A stretch of 64,000 bases of DNA from Chloroflexota bacterium. Lineage in GTDB: Bacteria; Chloroflexota; Anaerolineae; Anaerolineales; Anaerolineaceae. Shown here piece after piece: positions 52,069-61,200 of this stretch (position 1 is the stretch's first letter; each line of letters begins with the position of its first letter). The position numbers and the translations under genes were made by a program. Under the pieces are notes generated by a model. That model had not been told where the DNA came from. It saw only the letters and a list, made by a program, of their open reading frames with translations, and did not search any database. The stretch lies in the NCBI GenBank assembly GCA_021779955.1, contig JAJXZS010000050.1:161227-225226 (forward strand), given 5' to 3'.

Positions 52069-53835
52069 ATGCGCTTATCGCGGCTGTTCGGTCAGACTTT
52101 GCGTGAAGCACCTGCTGAGAGTGAAGTTGCCAGCCACCAACTTCTCGTGCGGGCCGGGTTTATTCGACAGTTGGGCGCCGGCATCTTTACTTCCATGCCG
52201 CTGGCACAACGCACGATCCAAAAGATTACAGCGATCATGCGCGATGAGATTAATTCGCTTGGCGGGCAGGAGATCAGCATGCCCGTCGTCCAGCCCGCGG
52301 ATGTATGGAAGGAAACCGGACGCTGGTACCAGATTGGCAGCGAGATGGGGCGCTTCAAAGATCGTGCGGGCCGCGACATGGTCCTGGCGATGACCCACGA
52401 GGAAGTTGTAGCCGATCTTGTCCGCGGAGTCATTCGCAGCTATCGCCAGCTTCCGGCGCTCGTTTACCATATCCAGACCAAATGGCGTGACGATCCCCGT
52501 CCACGCGCCGGATTGATTCGGGTGCGCGAATTTACCATGCTCGATAGCTACAGCCTCGATCGAGACGCTGTGGGATTGGATCTCCAATATCAGGCCCATT
52601 ACGATGCTTACTTCCGCATCTATGCGCGCTGTGGCCTGCCCGTTGTGGCCGTTCAGGCGGATACGGGCATGATGGGCGGAAAAATGGCGCATGAATACAT
52701 GTATCTCACTCCCATTGGTGAGGACAGCCTTCTCTTCTGCGACAATTGCGGATACTCGGCGAACCGCCAGGTAGCGAAAGTACGGAAGGATCCGCCGGCT
52801 TTCGAAAACCCAGAGCCGTTGCGGAAAGTAGCCACGCCGCAGGCGAAGACGATCGAGGCACTGGCTGATTTACTGCAAGTTCCTGCTTCCAGGACGGCCA
52901 AGGCAGTCTTCATCATGGCCAAGGTGGAAGACGAACAGGGTAACGCCAACGACACCCTGGTTTTTGCGATTGTGCGCGGCGACATGGAAGTAAACGAGAC
53001 CAAGCTCGCCAATTTGCTTCGCGCCAAAGAGTTGCGTCCTGCTACTGATGATGAGATTCGTGCCACAGGCGCAGTTCCAGGGTACGCATCGCCTGTCGGT
53101 CTGAGCGATGTGACCGTCGTCGTCGATGAACTCATCCCGCTCAGCTACAATCTGGTCGCTGGCGCCAACGAAGAGGGCTACCATCTGCTCAATGTCAACT
53201 ACGGACGAGATTTTTCGGCAGCGTATGTAACGGATATCACCGCCGCCTCAAATGGAGATGCCTGCCCCAACTGCGGCAGCCCGCTGAGCCTCAGCCGCGG
53301 AGTGGAGGTGGGGAACATTTTCAAGTTGGGTACCCGCTATTCAGATGCTCTGGGGTGTAATTACCTTGACGAATCCGGCGTGAGTAAACCGGTGGTCATG
53401 GGCTCGTACGGCATCGGTGTTGGGCGCTTGCTGGCATGCATTGCCGAGGAGCATCACGACGAGCGCGGCCTTAGCTGGCCGGCGAGCGTGGCGCCATATC
53501 CCATTCACCTGGTGTTTTTGCCCGGAAAGAACCTGGATCTTACAGGCGTACTCGCAACTCTCGAAAGAGACCTCGCAGACGCGGGACTCGAGCCGCTTGT
53601 AGATGACCGGGTCGAATCCGCAGGAGTAAAATTTAACGACGCAGATTTAATCGGATTGCCTCTGCGGATTACCTTGAGCGAACGGGCGTTCAATCAAGGC
53701 GGGGTCGAGTTCAAGCTGCGAAAATCTGATCAAGCGTTCATCGTCGCGATCGATGCCGCGGTAGGCAGAGCCAGAGAAATCCTGCGCTCCCTGGAAGACA
53801 GCGCTTCAATCCATCAGGATAAGGGTACAATCTAG
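52069..53835 (+). CDS. proS: prolyl-tRNA synthetase
   Basis: 588 residues, bacterial-type ProRS with an internal editing (YbaK-like) domain. Class II motif 1 lies in RTIQKITAIMRDEINSLGGQ, motif 2 in FRxxDRPRAGLIRVREF-type RDDPRPRAGLIRVREFTM, motif 3 in GIGVGRLLACIAEE. N-terminus begins MRLSRLFGQTLREAPAESE. The start at 52069 has GGAG; the same frame is open far upstream inside the CPBP gene. Essential translation enzyme. Confidence 0.95.
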   Translation: MRLSRLFGQTLREAPAESEVASHQLLVRAGFIRQLGAGIFTSMPLAQRTIQKITAIMRDEINSLGGQEISMPVVQPADVWKETGRWYQIGSEMGRFKDRAGRDMVLAMTHEEVVADLVRGVIRSYRQLPALVYHIQTKWRDDPRPRAGLIRVREFTMLDSYSLDRDAVGLDLQYQAHYDAYFRIYARCGLPVVAVQADTGMMGGKMAHEYMYLTPIGEDSLLFCDNCGYSANRQVAKVRKDPPAFENPEPLRKVATPQAKTIEALADLLQVPASRTAKAVFIMAKVEDEQGNANDTLVFAIVRGDMEVNETKLANLLRAKELRPATDDEIRATGAVPGYASPVGLSDVTVVVDELIPLSYNLVAGANEEGYHLLNVNYGRDFSAAYVTDITAASNGDACPNCGSPLSLSRGVEVGNIFKLGTRYSDALGCNYLDESGVSKPVVMGSYGIGVGRLLACIAEEHHDERGLSWPASVAPYPIHLVFLPGKNLDLTGVLATLERDLADAGLEPLVDDRVESAGVKFNDADLIGLPLRITLSERAFNQGGVEFKLRKSDQAFIVAIDAAVGRAREILRSLEDSASIHQDKGTI

Positions 53836-53838
53836 CCT

Positions 53839-55026
53839 ATGTCTGATCAAAACACTCCCCTCGTTCCAATGTCATCCCCCGATATCACCGATACTGAGCG
53901 CCAGGCGGTAATGGACGTTCTGAACACCCCCAATCTCAGCATGGGCCCGCGAATCGATGAATTCGAAAAATCGATCTCCGGCTATGTTGGCGCAAAGTAC
54001 GGAATCGGGGTGAACTCGGGTACGGCCGGGTTGCACCTGTGCGTGAAAGCTGCAGGCATTGGCGCAGATGACCTTGTGATTACGACTCCGTTTTCATTCG
54101 TCGCTTCGACGAATGTACTCCTTTATGAGAATGCCATTCCGGTGTTTGTCGATGTCGACCCCAATACGGGTAATATTCGTCCCGACCTGGTTGCCCAGGC
54201 AGCCCGCGATCTCGTAACGGGTGGCAGTCAGGCTCGAAAATGGCTACCGCGGAAAGGTGCGGAGTCTGCCGGTGCGTTGAAGGCCGTCCTGGCTGTAGAC
54301 GTCTTCGGACAGCCTGCCGATTATGATTCTCTGAACGAAGTCGCCGGGCGCCATCACCTGCACCTGATCGAAGACTCTTGCGAGAGTCTTGGCGCGAAAT
54401 ACAAGGGCCGCTTTGCAGGAACCCTGGCCGAGTATGGTGTATTCGCCTTCTACCCAAACAAGCAAATCACTACAGGTGAAGGCGGCATGATTGTAACGAG
54501 CGATGTCCAAGCCGAGAAGTACATGCGCGGATTGCGCAGCCAGGGCCGTGCGCCCGGAGATACCTGGCTTCAGCATACCTACATGGGCTACAACTACCGC
54601 ATGGACGAGATGAGTGCTGCGCTCGGGCTTGTTCAGATGAACCGCATCGAAGAGCTTTTGAATAAACGCCAACAGGTCGCCGAATGGTACAACGAACGGC
54701 TGGAGCAGATACCCGGTGTGCAGCCTCCCCAGCTTGGGCCTGAGACAACCCGGGTCAGCTGGTTCGTGTACGTTGCGCGTTTCGAGCCAGGTTATGACCG
54801 TGATGTCATCGCAAAACGACTTGGCGAACACCGGATTCCCGTCCGTCCTTATTTCCTCCCCATTCATCTCCAGCCTTACATGATCGAACGCTTCGGATTC
54901 AAACCCGACGATTTTCCGGTGACTGAAGACCTGGGTAAACGCGGACTTTCGTTGCCATTCTCTAGCATCATGACTGAGGCTCAGGTGGACACCGTCTGCA
55001 GCGCTTTGCGCGAAAGTATGAGATAG
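53839..55026 (+). CDS. DegT/DnrJ/EryC1/StrS aminotransferase
   Basis: 395 residues. PLP-dependent sugar aminotransferase with Lys208 in FYPNKQITTGEGG, a GTAGLHLCVKA segment for phosphate binding, and an EDSCESLGA block where the usual EDAAQ has Ser-Cys. Converts keto-sugars to amino sugars in surface glycan or antibiotic synthesis. No other glycan genes are next to it; the epimerase at 43.9 kb is the nearest. Confidence 0.88.
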   Translation: MSDQNTPLVPMSSPDITDTERQAVMDVLNTPNLSMGPRIDEFEKSISGYVGAKYGIGVNSGTAGLHLCVKAAGIGADDLVITTPFSFVASTNVLLYENAIPVFVDVDPNTGNIRPDLVAQAARDLVTGGSQARKWLPRKGAESAGALKAVLAVDVFGQPADYDSLNEVAGRHHLHLIEDSCESLGAKYKGRFAGTLAEYGVFAFYPNKQITTGEGGMIVTSDVQAEKYMRGLRSQGRAPGDTWLQHTYMGYNYRMDEMSAALGLVQMNRIEELLNKRQQVAEWYNERLEQIPGVQPPQLGPETTRVSWFVYVARFEPGYDRDVIAKRLGEHRIPVRPYFLPIHLQPYMIERFGFKPDDFPVTEDLGKRGLSLPFSSIMTEAQVDTVCSALRESMR

Positions 55027-55033
55027 ATTCGGA

Positions 55034-55948
55034 ATGCCAATAACCGAAACAAGGCGATTCGTCCCATACAGGCGCTCAGGGCTTATTTTCCACAGCCTGG
55101 TACTTGCTGTTCTCTCGGGCCTGGTCATCTTTCTGATTTGGGCAGCTTTTCACCAGACATCGAGAGGGCTGCTCTTCCTGTATCTGATTTTCGGCTTCAT
55201 CGCGTTAGCTCCCACCGGATTTATGGCTTATCGCCTCTACGCGCTCATGCGCGCCGGTTATGAGATCGACAGGGATGGTTTGAGTATCCGCTGGGGATTG
55301 CGCATCGAGGAAATCCCCCTGATCGAGATCGAATGGGTGCGCCCTCTTTCGGAGTTGGGTGAATCGCTCCATGCACCATTCTTTGCTCTGCCCGGAGCGT
55401 ATCTCGGCACGGTTCGTTTGCAACACCTGGGTGAAGTCGAGTTTGCAGCCTCAGGTATGCAGGGGTTGCTGGTGGTCGCATCGAACCGCAAAGTTATTGC
55501 AGTCTCTCCTGAAGATACCTCGGGATTCCTCAGGGCATTCCAGCAAGCAGCTGAAATGGGCAGCCTGTCGCCGATTGCTTCATACTCGGCGCACCCCGGC
55601 AGCTTCGTCGTCAGGGTGCTAAAAGACCGCTGGTCGCTGCGCCTGATCATCAGTCTGTTGATCGCGACCATTGCCCTGGTGATTGCAGGCAGCCTGTTCG
55701 CGCTTGGCAGATCGACGATTTCGCTCGGCTTCGCCGCAAACGGCCTACCTCTTGAGCCCCTCCCGGCTTCGAATTTGCTGCTGCTTCCGGTGCTGGGACT
55801 GATGGTCTTTGTAGCAGATATCGCAGCTGGTATGTTCTTCTTCCCGCGCGAGAATATGAAGACGGCATCCTATGCCATCTGGAGTGCAGGCATATTGACA
55901 ATGTTGCTCTTGATTGTGGCCTGCATAATTCTCTTTTTCTTTGTCTGA
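55034..55948 (+). CDS. PH-domain membrane protein
   Basis: 304 residues. Two hydrophobic segments near 20-60 are followed by a soluble bacterial PH/YdbT-like domain (about 75-180: YEIDRDGLSIRWGLRIEEIP, LIEIEWVRPL) and then three further hydrophobic segments at about 205-300. Seven bases after the aminotransferase stop. Function unknown. Confidence 0.75.
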   Translation: MPITETRRFVPYRRSGLIFHSLVLAVLSGLVIFLIWAAFHQTSRGLLFLYLIFGFIALAPTGFMAYRLYALMRAGYEIDRDGLSIRWGLRIEEIPLIEIEWVRPLSELGESLHAPFFALPGAYLGTVRLQHLGEVEFAASGMQGLLVVASNRKVIAVSPEDTSGFLRAFQQAAEMGSLSPIASYSAHPGSFVVRVLKDRWSLRLIISLLIATIALVIAGSLFALGRSTISLGFAANGLPLEPLPASNLLLLPVLGLMVFVADIAAGMFFFPRENMKTASYAIWSAGILTMLLLIVACIILFFFV

Positions 55949-55960
55949 CAGGTATATCCA

Positions 55961-56803
55961 ATGCCCGGGTTTAATCTTTATCAGATAGCCGGTGGTGCTC
56001 TTCTTGCGTTGATTCTGGCCAGCCTGGCATATGCAGTCCGCGCCCTTTCCATCAGTGGATCTGTTGCGGCATTTTGCCTTGGCACGATCCTCTTTGGACT
56101 GGGAGGCCTGTCATGGGCAGCCTTGCTTCTGGCATTCTTTATTCCTTCCAGCCTTCTCTCTTTCCTCTTCAAGCAAAGGAAATCGAAAACCGAAGAAAGC
56201 TACCAAAAAGGTTCTCGCAGGGATGCCTGGCAGGTGCTGGCAAATGGAGGGATTGCGGGTGTAGCAGCCATTGCGCATACGATCTCGCCTGGCTCGCTGC
56301 TTCCCTGGCTCGCGGCGTCTGCTGCGCTTGCCGCTGCAAGCGCCGACACCTGGGCAACTGAGCTTGGCGCGCTCAGTCGCAAAGAACCCAGGTTGATCAC
56401 ATCGGGCAAGAAGGTGAGCAGGGGCACCTCGGGGGGGATCAGCATTGAAGGGGAAGGAGCTGCGCTTGCGGGTGCCCTGACGATCGCAATTGTGTCCGCG
56501 CTTCTTCTACCTGAAGGCGCCGGCGCAAGCGGTGGATTTTCTTACCCGGGATGGATCCTCCTCGTGACTGCAGGCGGTTTTATAGGCTGCCAGGTCGATT
56601 CGCTCTTTGGAGCAACCTTGCAGGTGATTTATTATTGTCCTGTCTGCCGAAAAGAGACAGAGAAACATCCTCTGCACAGTTGCGGAACCGAGACGATCTA
56701 CAAGCAGGGAATTCGCTGGATGAACAATGACTGGGTCAACCTGTTTTGCACTGCTTCGGCAGTCCTCATTGCATCTCTTCTAGTTTTTGTGACCCTCGCT
56801 TGA
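55961..56803 (+). CDS. DUF92 membrane protein
   Basis: 280 residues of the DUF92 (TIGR00297) family, with at least six hydrophobic segments, the conserved ASADTWATELGALSRKEPRL block and a GGTSGGIS-like SRGTSGGISIEGE loop. DUF92 proteins include phytol/farnesol phosphate kinases, but the substrate here is unknown. A Cys-containing loop, YYCPVCRKETEKH, is unusual. Confidence 0.82.
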   Translation: MPGFNLYQIAGGALLALILASLAYAVRALSISGSVAAFCLGTILFGLGGLSWAALLLAFFIPSSLLSFLFKQRKSKTEESYQKGSRRDAWQVLANGGIAGVAAIAHTISPGSLLPWLAASAALAAASADTWATELGALSRKEPRLITSGKKVSRGTSGGISIEGEGAALAGALTIAIVSALLLPEGAGASGGFSYPGWILLVTAGGFIGCQVDSLFGATLQVIYYCPVCRKETEKHPLHSCGTETIYKQGIRWMNNDWVNLFCTASAVLIASLLVFVTLA

Positions 56804-57008
56804 TACCGGTTGCTCGCTTGAGACCACCGGTGGCAAGAGACTCGCACTTTTTTTGCCGGTAAAGCATCTGTTACAAATACATTACAGATTTGCAATGGTA
56901 TTTATATTCAGATGGAAAGACGTATAATCTATATCAGGTGGCCTACCAGATTCAGGTTAGATGTTGATTTAATATTCTTCAGATCAAAGTAATTTTGAGA
57001 TAAATAAT

Positions 57009-57518
57009 ATGAGACTGTTGAAGAGCACTTCAGTCAAAAAACAACCTCTTGGTCAGACCATGGTTGAGTTCGCACTTGCCATCCCCATTTTCTTGGTACT
57101 CTTTATAGGCATCTTCGAGATTGGACGGTTGGTCTTCACCTACAATGCGGTCTACTCAGCAAGCCGCGAAGCAGCACGCTATGCAGCAGCCACCGATAAA
57201 GGAACGAGCGGAATTCCACGCTACCTGGATTGTTCGGCCATCCGTGCGGCCGCAAAAAATGCTGGCATCCTGGCTAATTTGACGGATGCAGATATCGTCA
57301 TCACGTACGATGGCGGGCCGCACAATATGACAAGTATCGGTACCTGCGGAGCGGTGAGTGAGACGGCCATTATTCTTGGGGACCGAATCAAGGTCACTGT
57401 GAATGCCACTTTTCGTCCTGCAGTCTCATTGGGATTCCTTCACGACATTCCTATTGTTGCTACCACTTACAGAACGCTAATCAAAGGTCTCGACGTCAAT
57501 GTTGACGGTACCTTCTAA
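57009..57518 (+). CDS. TadE-like pseudopilin
   Basis: 169 residues. N-terminal single membrane segment in a TadE pattern, GQTMVEFALAIPIFLVLFIG, with Glu at +5 after the potential prepilin cleavage, then a soluble beta-rich domain. First of three tad-type genes. A TATAAT lies about 80 bases upstream, with no clear -35. Confidence 0.82.
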   Translation: MRLLKSTSVKKQPLGQTMVEFALAIPIFLVLFIGIFEIGRLVFTYNAVYSASREAARYAAATDKGTSGIPRYLDCSAIRAAAKNAGILANLTDADIVITYDGGPHNMTSIGTCGAVSETAIILGDRIKVTVNATFRPAVSLGFLHDIPIVATTYRTLIKGLDVNVDGTF

Positions 57519-57533
57519 AGCTCAGGTGAACAA

Positions 57534-58037
57534 ATGCTGATCAAAGGGCGTGCCACACACAAGCGGGAAAAAGGCCAGAGTCTGCTGGAACTGGCATTTA
57601 GCATGATCTTGCTTCTCTTGATCCTCGCAGGGATCGTCGACCTGGGTAGAGCAATCTACACGTTAATGGTCATGCAGGATGCGGCAGAAGAGGGAATCAC
57701 CTTCGGCGTTGCATTTCCCGGCGAATGTGATGAGATCGAAGACAGGGTTCAAAACAACCTGTTGAACTACGGTACTGTGCCGTATACGGTCAATGTGATG
57801 TTCCGGGAACCTGCACCGTACCCCGGCGGTACAGCGGGTGCGCTTTCTGCTTGCGTGCCAAATGCGCCGGCCCACATCTGTGACGAGATGGTCATCGAAG
57901 TAACTCGCAATTTTGGTATATCCATGCCATTCCTTGGAGCATTTGTCGGCTCGTCGATCCCGTTGAAGGCGACTGCAAACGGCATCTTGATTCGCGGCAA
58001 CGATATCTCGGGGGTTTGTGAATGCGGAGGTTGTTGA
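57534..58037 (+). CDS. TadE-like pseudopilin
   Basis: 167 residues with the same N-terminal pattern, GQSLLELAFSMILLLLILAG, followed by a soluble domain ending in four Cys within the last 35 residues. Its stop overlaps the next start (TGATG). Confidence 0.82.
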   Translation: MLIKGRATHKREKGQSLLELAFSMILLLLILAGIVDLGRAIYTLMVMQDAAEEGITFGVAFPGECDEIEDRVQNNLLNYGTVPYTVNVMFREPAPYPGGTAGALSACVPNAPAHICDEMVIEVTRNFGISMPFLGAFVGSSIPLKATANGILIRGNDISGVCECGGC

Positions 58038-59359
58038 TGAAGCCCATTCGGAACATATTTGTGAGGAATGAACGCGGCCAAATCCTGGTCATCCTGGCAT
58101 TGGGTATTGTCGGGATTTTTGCGATTGCCGGATTGGCGATCGATGGTACTCGTGTCTATGAGGCAAAACGCCAGAATCAAAGTACCGTTGACTCGGTGGT
58201 ACTGGTTGCTGCCGGGGTCGCGCAGAATTACATCAAAGAAGCTCAGCCCGATATCTTCTATTGTGATCTCGACGACGCCACCAGCTTAACCCGCGCCGCT
58301 TCGGATGTGGGCATCACAGCGGCTCAGACATCAGCCCTGGAAGATGGAATTACTCTGGCTCGCTATGACATCTCAACCAACGGGGTTACCACCAGGTGCG
58401 GCGTTGATGGAATTAGAACCTACATGGATTTCACGGCGAGGATCACCACAACAACAGATACCACCCTCGCTCGAGTCATCGGCGTTAATTCCATTCCGAC
58501 CGCAGCAACAGCCACGGTTCGCATTTATCCTTATCAATCGGCAGCTTACGGCAACGCTATTTCTTCGCTTGATCTCAATTGCGGCGGCATCGACCTCAGT
58601 GGTACGATGGATCTGACGATCTACAAGGGCGGCATTTTCTCCAACTCATGCATCAATGGCAATGGTGGTCCCCAGGTAGACGTTCAGACCAGCGGTATCC
58701 AGTACGGAACCACTTATGATCCTCCAAGTTCAGGTTCGATTAGCCCATTGCCTGAGCACACGAACGACCGGTTGAACCTGGAGGGTATGATCACCGAACC
58801 CCCCTGCCCTGCAAGTGGTTACTCCGCACCGCCATCGGTCAACGGATTTCCCGGAGCTTACGCCGGTATCAAAGTCAATGCAACTGAAACATTAACCCTG
58901 GCGCCCGGTTTGTATTGCCTGAAAGGCGATATCGATGTCGCTGCAAATGCAACGCTTAATGCTCAAGGCGTGACGTTTGCATTGGTAACCGGAAGCACCG
59001 TCTTCAACGGTACAGCCAACCTTTACCTGCACGCGCCTACTTGTGATTCAAACGCAGATCCTTCTTGCGTCCCCGCCGGCTTCACACCCCAGACTGCCTA
59101 CCTCAAAGGCGTCTTGTTCTATGTTTATCCATCAAATGTTACAACGATCACGCTGAATGGCAATTCCACCAACGAATTCACCGGCCTGGTTTATGCGCCA
59201 AAATCGCTCGTAAAGATTACGGGGACTTCCGGTTCTAAGACCTTTGATACCCAGATCATTGGATATGATGTAGTGATTGAAGGTAATGCCACGATGGTCA
59301 TGGATCAGAACAGCTCGGATACGTTCCATTACCAATCCAGCATGGACATGGTCAAGTAA
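58037..59359 (+). CDS. TadG-like protein
   Basis: 440 residues. N-terminal membrane segment, GQILVILALGIVGIFAIAGL, of the TadG/Flp_N type, then a long soluble domain rich in Ser, Thr, Gly and Asn, with a repeated beta-helix-like character. GGAGG lies six bases before the ATG at 58037. Strong terminator follows. The export ATPase and prepilin peptidase genes are not in the window. Confidence 0.8.
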   Translation: MKPIRNIFVRNERGQILVILALGIVGIFAIAGLAIDGTRVYEAKRQNQSTVDSVVLVAAGVAQNYIKEAQPDIFYCDLDDATSLTRAASDVGITAAQTSALEDGITLARYDISTNGVTTRCGVDGIRTYMDFTARITTTTDTTLARVIGVNSIPTAATATVRIYPYQSAAYGNAISSLDLNCGGIDLSGTMDLTIYKGGIFSNSCINGNGGPQVDVQTSGIQYGTTYDPPSSGSISPLPEHTNDRLNLEGMITEPPCPASGYSAPPSVNGFPGAYAGIKVNATETLTLAPGLYCLKGDIDVAANATLNAQGVTFALVTGSTVFNGTANLYLHAPTCDSNADPSCVPAGFTPQTAYLKGVLFYVYPSNVTTITLNGNSTNEFTGLVYAPKSLVKITGTSGSKTFDTQIIGYDVVIEGNATMVMDQNSSDTFHYQSSMDMVK

Positions 59360-59376
59360 GCCTGTAATTTCAAGTA

Positions 59377-59407
59377 AAAAGAAGCTGGCTATTAGCCAGC
59401 TTCTTTT
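59377..59407. terminator. bidirectional terminator between tad genes and response regulator
   Basis: AAAAGAAGCTGGCT / AGCCAGCTTCTTTT, perfect 14-bp stem, 3-base loop, T-rich on both strands. Confidence 0.9.
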
Positions 59408-59426
59408 CTTTTACGTCCGAAAGGTT

Positions 59427-60119
59427 CTATAAGTTGTGATTCTTATAGCTATCTGCACTTTCCACATCCAGTCGGTAGCCAACGCCGCGAATGGTCTTGA
59501 TAAACCTCGGATGGCGCGGATTTTCTTCAACAGCTTGCCGTAACCAGCTCATGTGCACGTCAAGCGATCGCGTGTCGCCTGTGTAGTCGGTTTCCCAGGC
59601 CTGGCGAAATAGGGTTTCCCGTTCGATTACTTCACCCGGGTGTTCCATTAGAATCTTGAACAAAAGCAGCAGGCGGGGAGTGAGTCTGATCTGTTTATCC
59701 TCGACGAGGACGCGCTTTTGCTCCACATCGAGCTGGAAGGGCCCGGCAACGATGCTCGCATTGTTTTCAATGGGAAGTAGATGCTTGATACGGTTGACCA
59801 ACTTTTGCATTGTGAAGGGTAAGGGCAGAACCAGATCGGCGCCATATTTGTCGTTCGGATCACTGTCTGCGCTTATGACCAGGATGGTCGGAAGGCTGGA
59901 AGCTTTCTCATGAAGAGACTGGCAGATTCTCTTGCCGCTGGTGCGCATCGAAGTCGCATCGATTACTACCAGATCAGGAATGCCTGAATCGAAGTGAGCC
60001 AGGGCAGCTGCACCGCTGGCGACACTCTCGACCAAAAATCCTTTTTTGATCAGACCGGCTGTAAAGGACGGATGGTCGGCGCGTTTTCCTTCGATTAAGA
60101 GTATTCTATGCTTTATCAA
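59427..60119 (-). CDS. OmpR-family response regulator with atypical receiver
   Basis: 230 residues. Receiver domain with Asp54 (DLVVIDATS), then an OmpR/PhoB winged helix (about 130-225) with IRLTPRLLLLFKILMEHPGE and the DVHMSWLRQAVEENP recognition part. The receiver lacks the usual second acidic residue at the N-terminus (EGKRAD) and the conserved Lys is replaced (LPLPF instead of KPF), so phosphorylation may not be the control. No kinase gene adjacent. Confidence 0.88.
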   Translation of the reverse strand: MIKHRILLIEGKRADHPSFTAGLIKKGFLVESVASGAAALAHFDSGIPDLVVIDATSMRTSGKRICQSLHEKASSLPTILVISADSDPNDKYGADLVLPLPFTMQKLVNRIKHLLPIENNASIVAGPFQLDVEQKRVLVEDKQIRLTPRLLLLFKILMEHPGEVIERETLFRQAWETDYTGDTRSLDVHMSWLRQAVEENPRHPRFIKTIRGVGYRLDVESADSYKNHNL

Positions 60120-60507
60120 GTGGTTAGATCCTGTGCTGCAATGATCGAATTAATGGTTCAACAACAAGCATCTCTCCGACTGTTGTCCAGGTTTGGACTG
60201 GTCTTAAATTCAAGATTAATAAATTAGCGATGTAACGGCAGTGGCAAAGCTCGGCGTTGGTAGAGACCCCCCAAAGGAAGGTCAAGAAGGATTTTTTAAG
60301 GTATATGGTCGACCTTGAATTGCGTTCAAGGCGATGGTGTAATTATTATACACTATCTTAAGAAAGGCAAGGAACGGAGACTACGGATTTCACAATTTTC
60401 TTAAGTTAAACCATTCCAGAAGTAAATTCGACCTTTGTTGCATCGCTTCTCTCCACGTGTTAGAATAATGCAGGCAGAGTTCGCAGCAGCTATTTTGGAG
60501 GATTGCC
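60120..60507. other. 388-base divergent control region
   Basis: Separates the response regulator from the bifunctional nuclease gene. It contains a good promoter for the latter (60438-60466) and a TTGAATTGCGTTCAA dyad near 60314-60328. No gene is supported. Confidence 0.6.
60438..60466 (+). promoter_or_regulatory. promoter of bifunctional nuclease gene
   Basis: TTGCAT (60438-60443), 17 bases, TAGAAT (60461-60466). Confidence 0.7.
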
Positions 60508-61128
60508 ATGCCGGAGATGGTCGAAGTAATGGTGGATAGCGTGAGGGTAAGCCTGACCAATCAACAGCGAATTGTGTTGCTGCGAGAATTGGCCAGCGAA
60601 TACTTTCTACCGATCTGGGTAGGACCCTACGAGGCAGAAGCCATTACCACCGCCTTACAAGAAATCGAGATTGCTCGTCCGCAGACGCACGATCTGCTGC
60701 TCTCCGTTTTCAATCAACTCCGTGGACGCCTCGTAAGGGTCGAAGTGACCGCACTACGCGGCGATGTTTTCTATGGCAACCTGGTCGTCGATACGCGGGG
60801 GGAAGAAATCAACATCGACTCACGTCCATCCGATGCCATCGCCCTTGCCGTGCGCGCTCATGTACCCATTTTCGTCTCAAGGGATATCCTCATCGAAGCC
60901 GGCATATCGCCTGAAAAAGAAGTCAATTCCGACCAATCCAAACCGGAAGATCAACCCGAACCGGATGTTTCCTCGCCAGCTGAGGAACCTGAATCGTCGG
61001 GCAGGCTCTCGGTTTTCGAGGATTTTCTTCAGAACATAGATCTCGACGATCTCAACAATAAGCCGGATAAAGAAGAACCACCTCAGGAACCACCCAGTAA
61101 AGGTAAGCCCCCGAAAAAGAAAAAATAA
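60508..61128 (+). CDS. bifunctional-nuclease-family protein
   Basis: 206 residues. Residues about 1-135 are the BFN (DUF151) domain: QRIVLLRELASEYFLPIWVG, then RPQTHDLLLSV and IDSRPSDAIALAVRAHVPIF. The tail is acidic and then lysine-rich, low-complexity. The domain has RNase and DNase activity in plants and is common in Anaerolineae and Actinobacteria. GGAGG precedes the ATG. Confidence 0.9.
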   Translation: MPEMVEVMVDSVRVSLTNQQRIVLLRELASEYFLPIWVGPYEAEAITTALQEIEIARPQTHDLLLSVFNQLRGRLVRVEVTALRGDVFYGNLVVDTRGEEINIDSRPSDAIALAVRAHVPIFVSRDILIEAGISPEKEVNSDQSKPEDQPEPDVSSPAEEPESSGRLSVFEDFLQNIDLDDLNNKPDKEEPPQEPPSKGKPPKKKK

Positions 61129-61200
61129 TCCGGGGATTTCGCTAGAGTTCACGCAGGATCACTCCTTACCTGGTTCATACCAGATCGGATGAAGGCGCAT

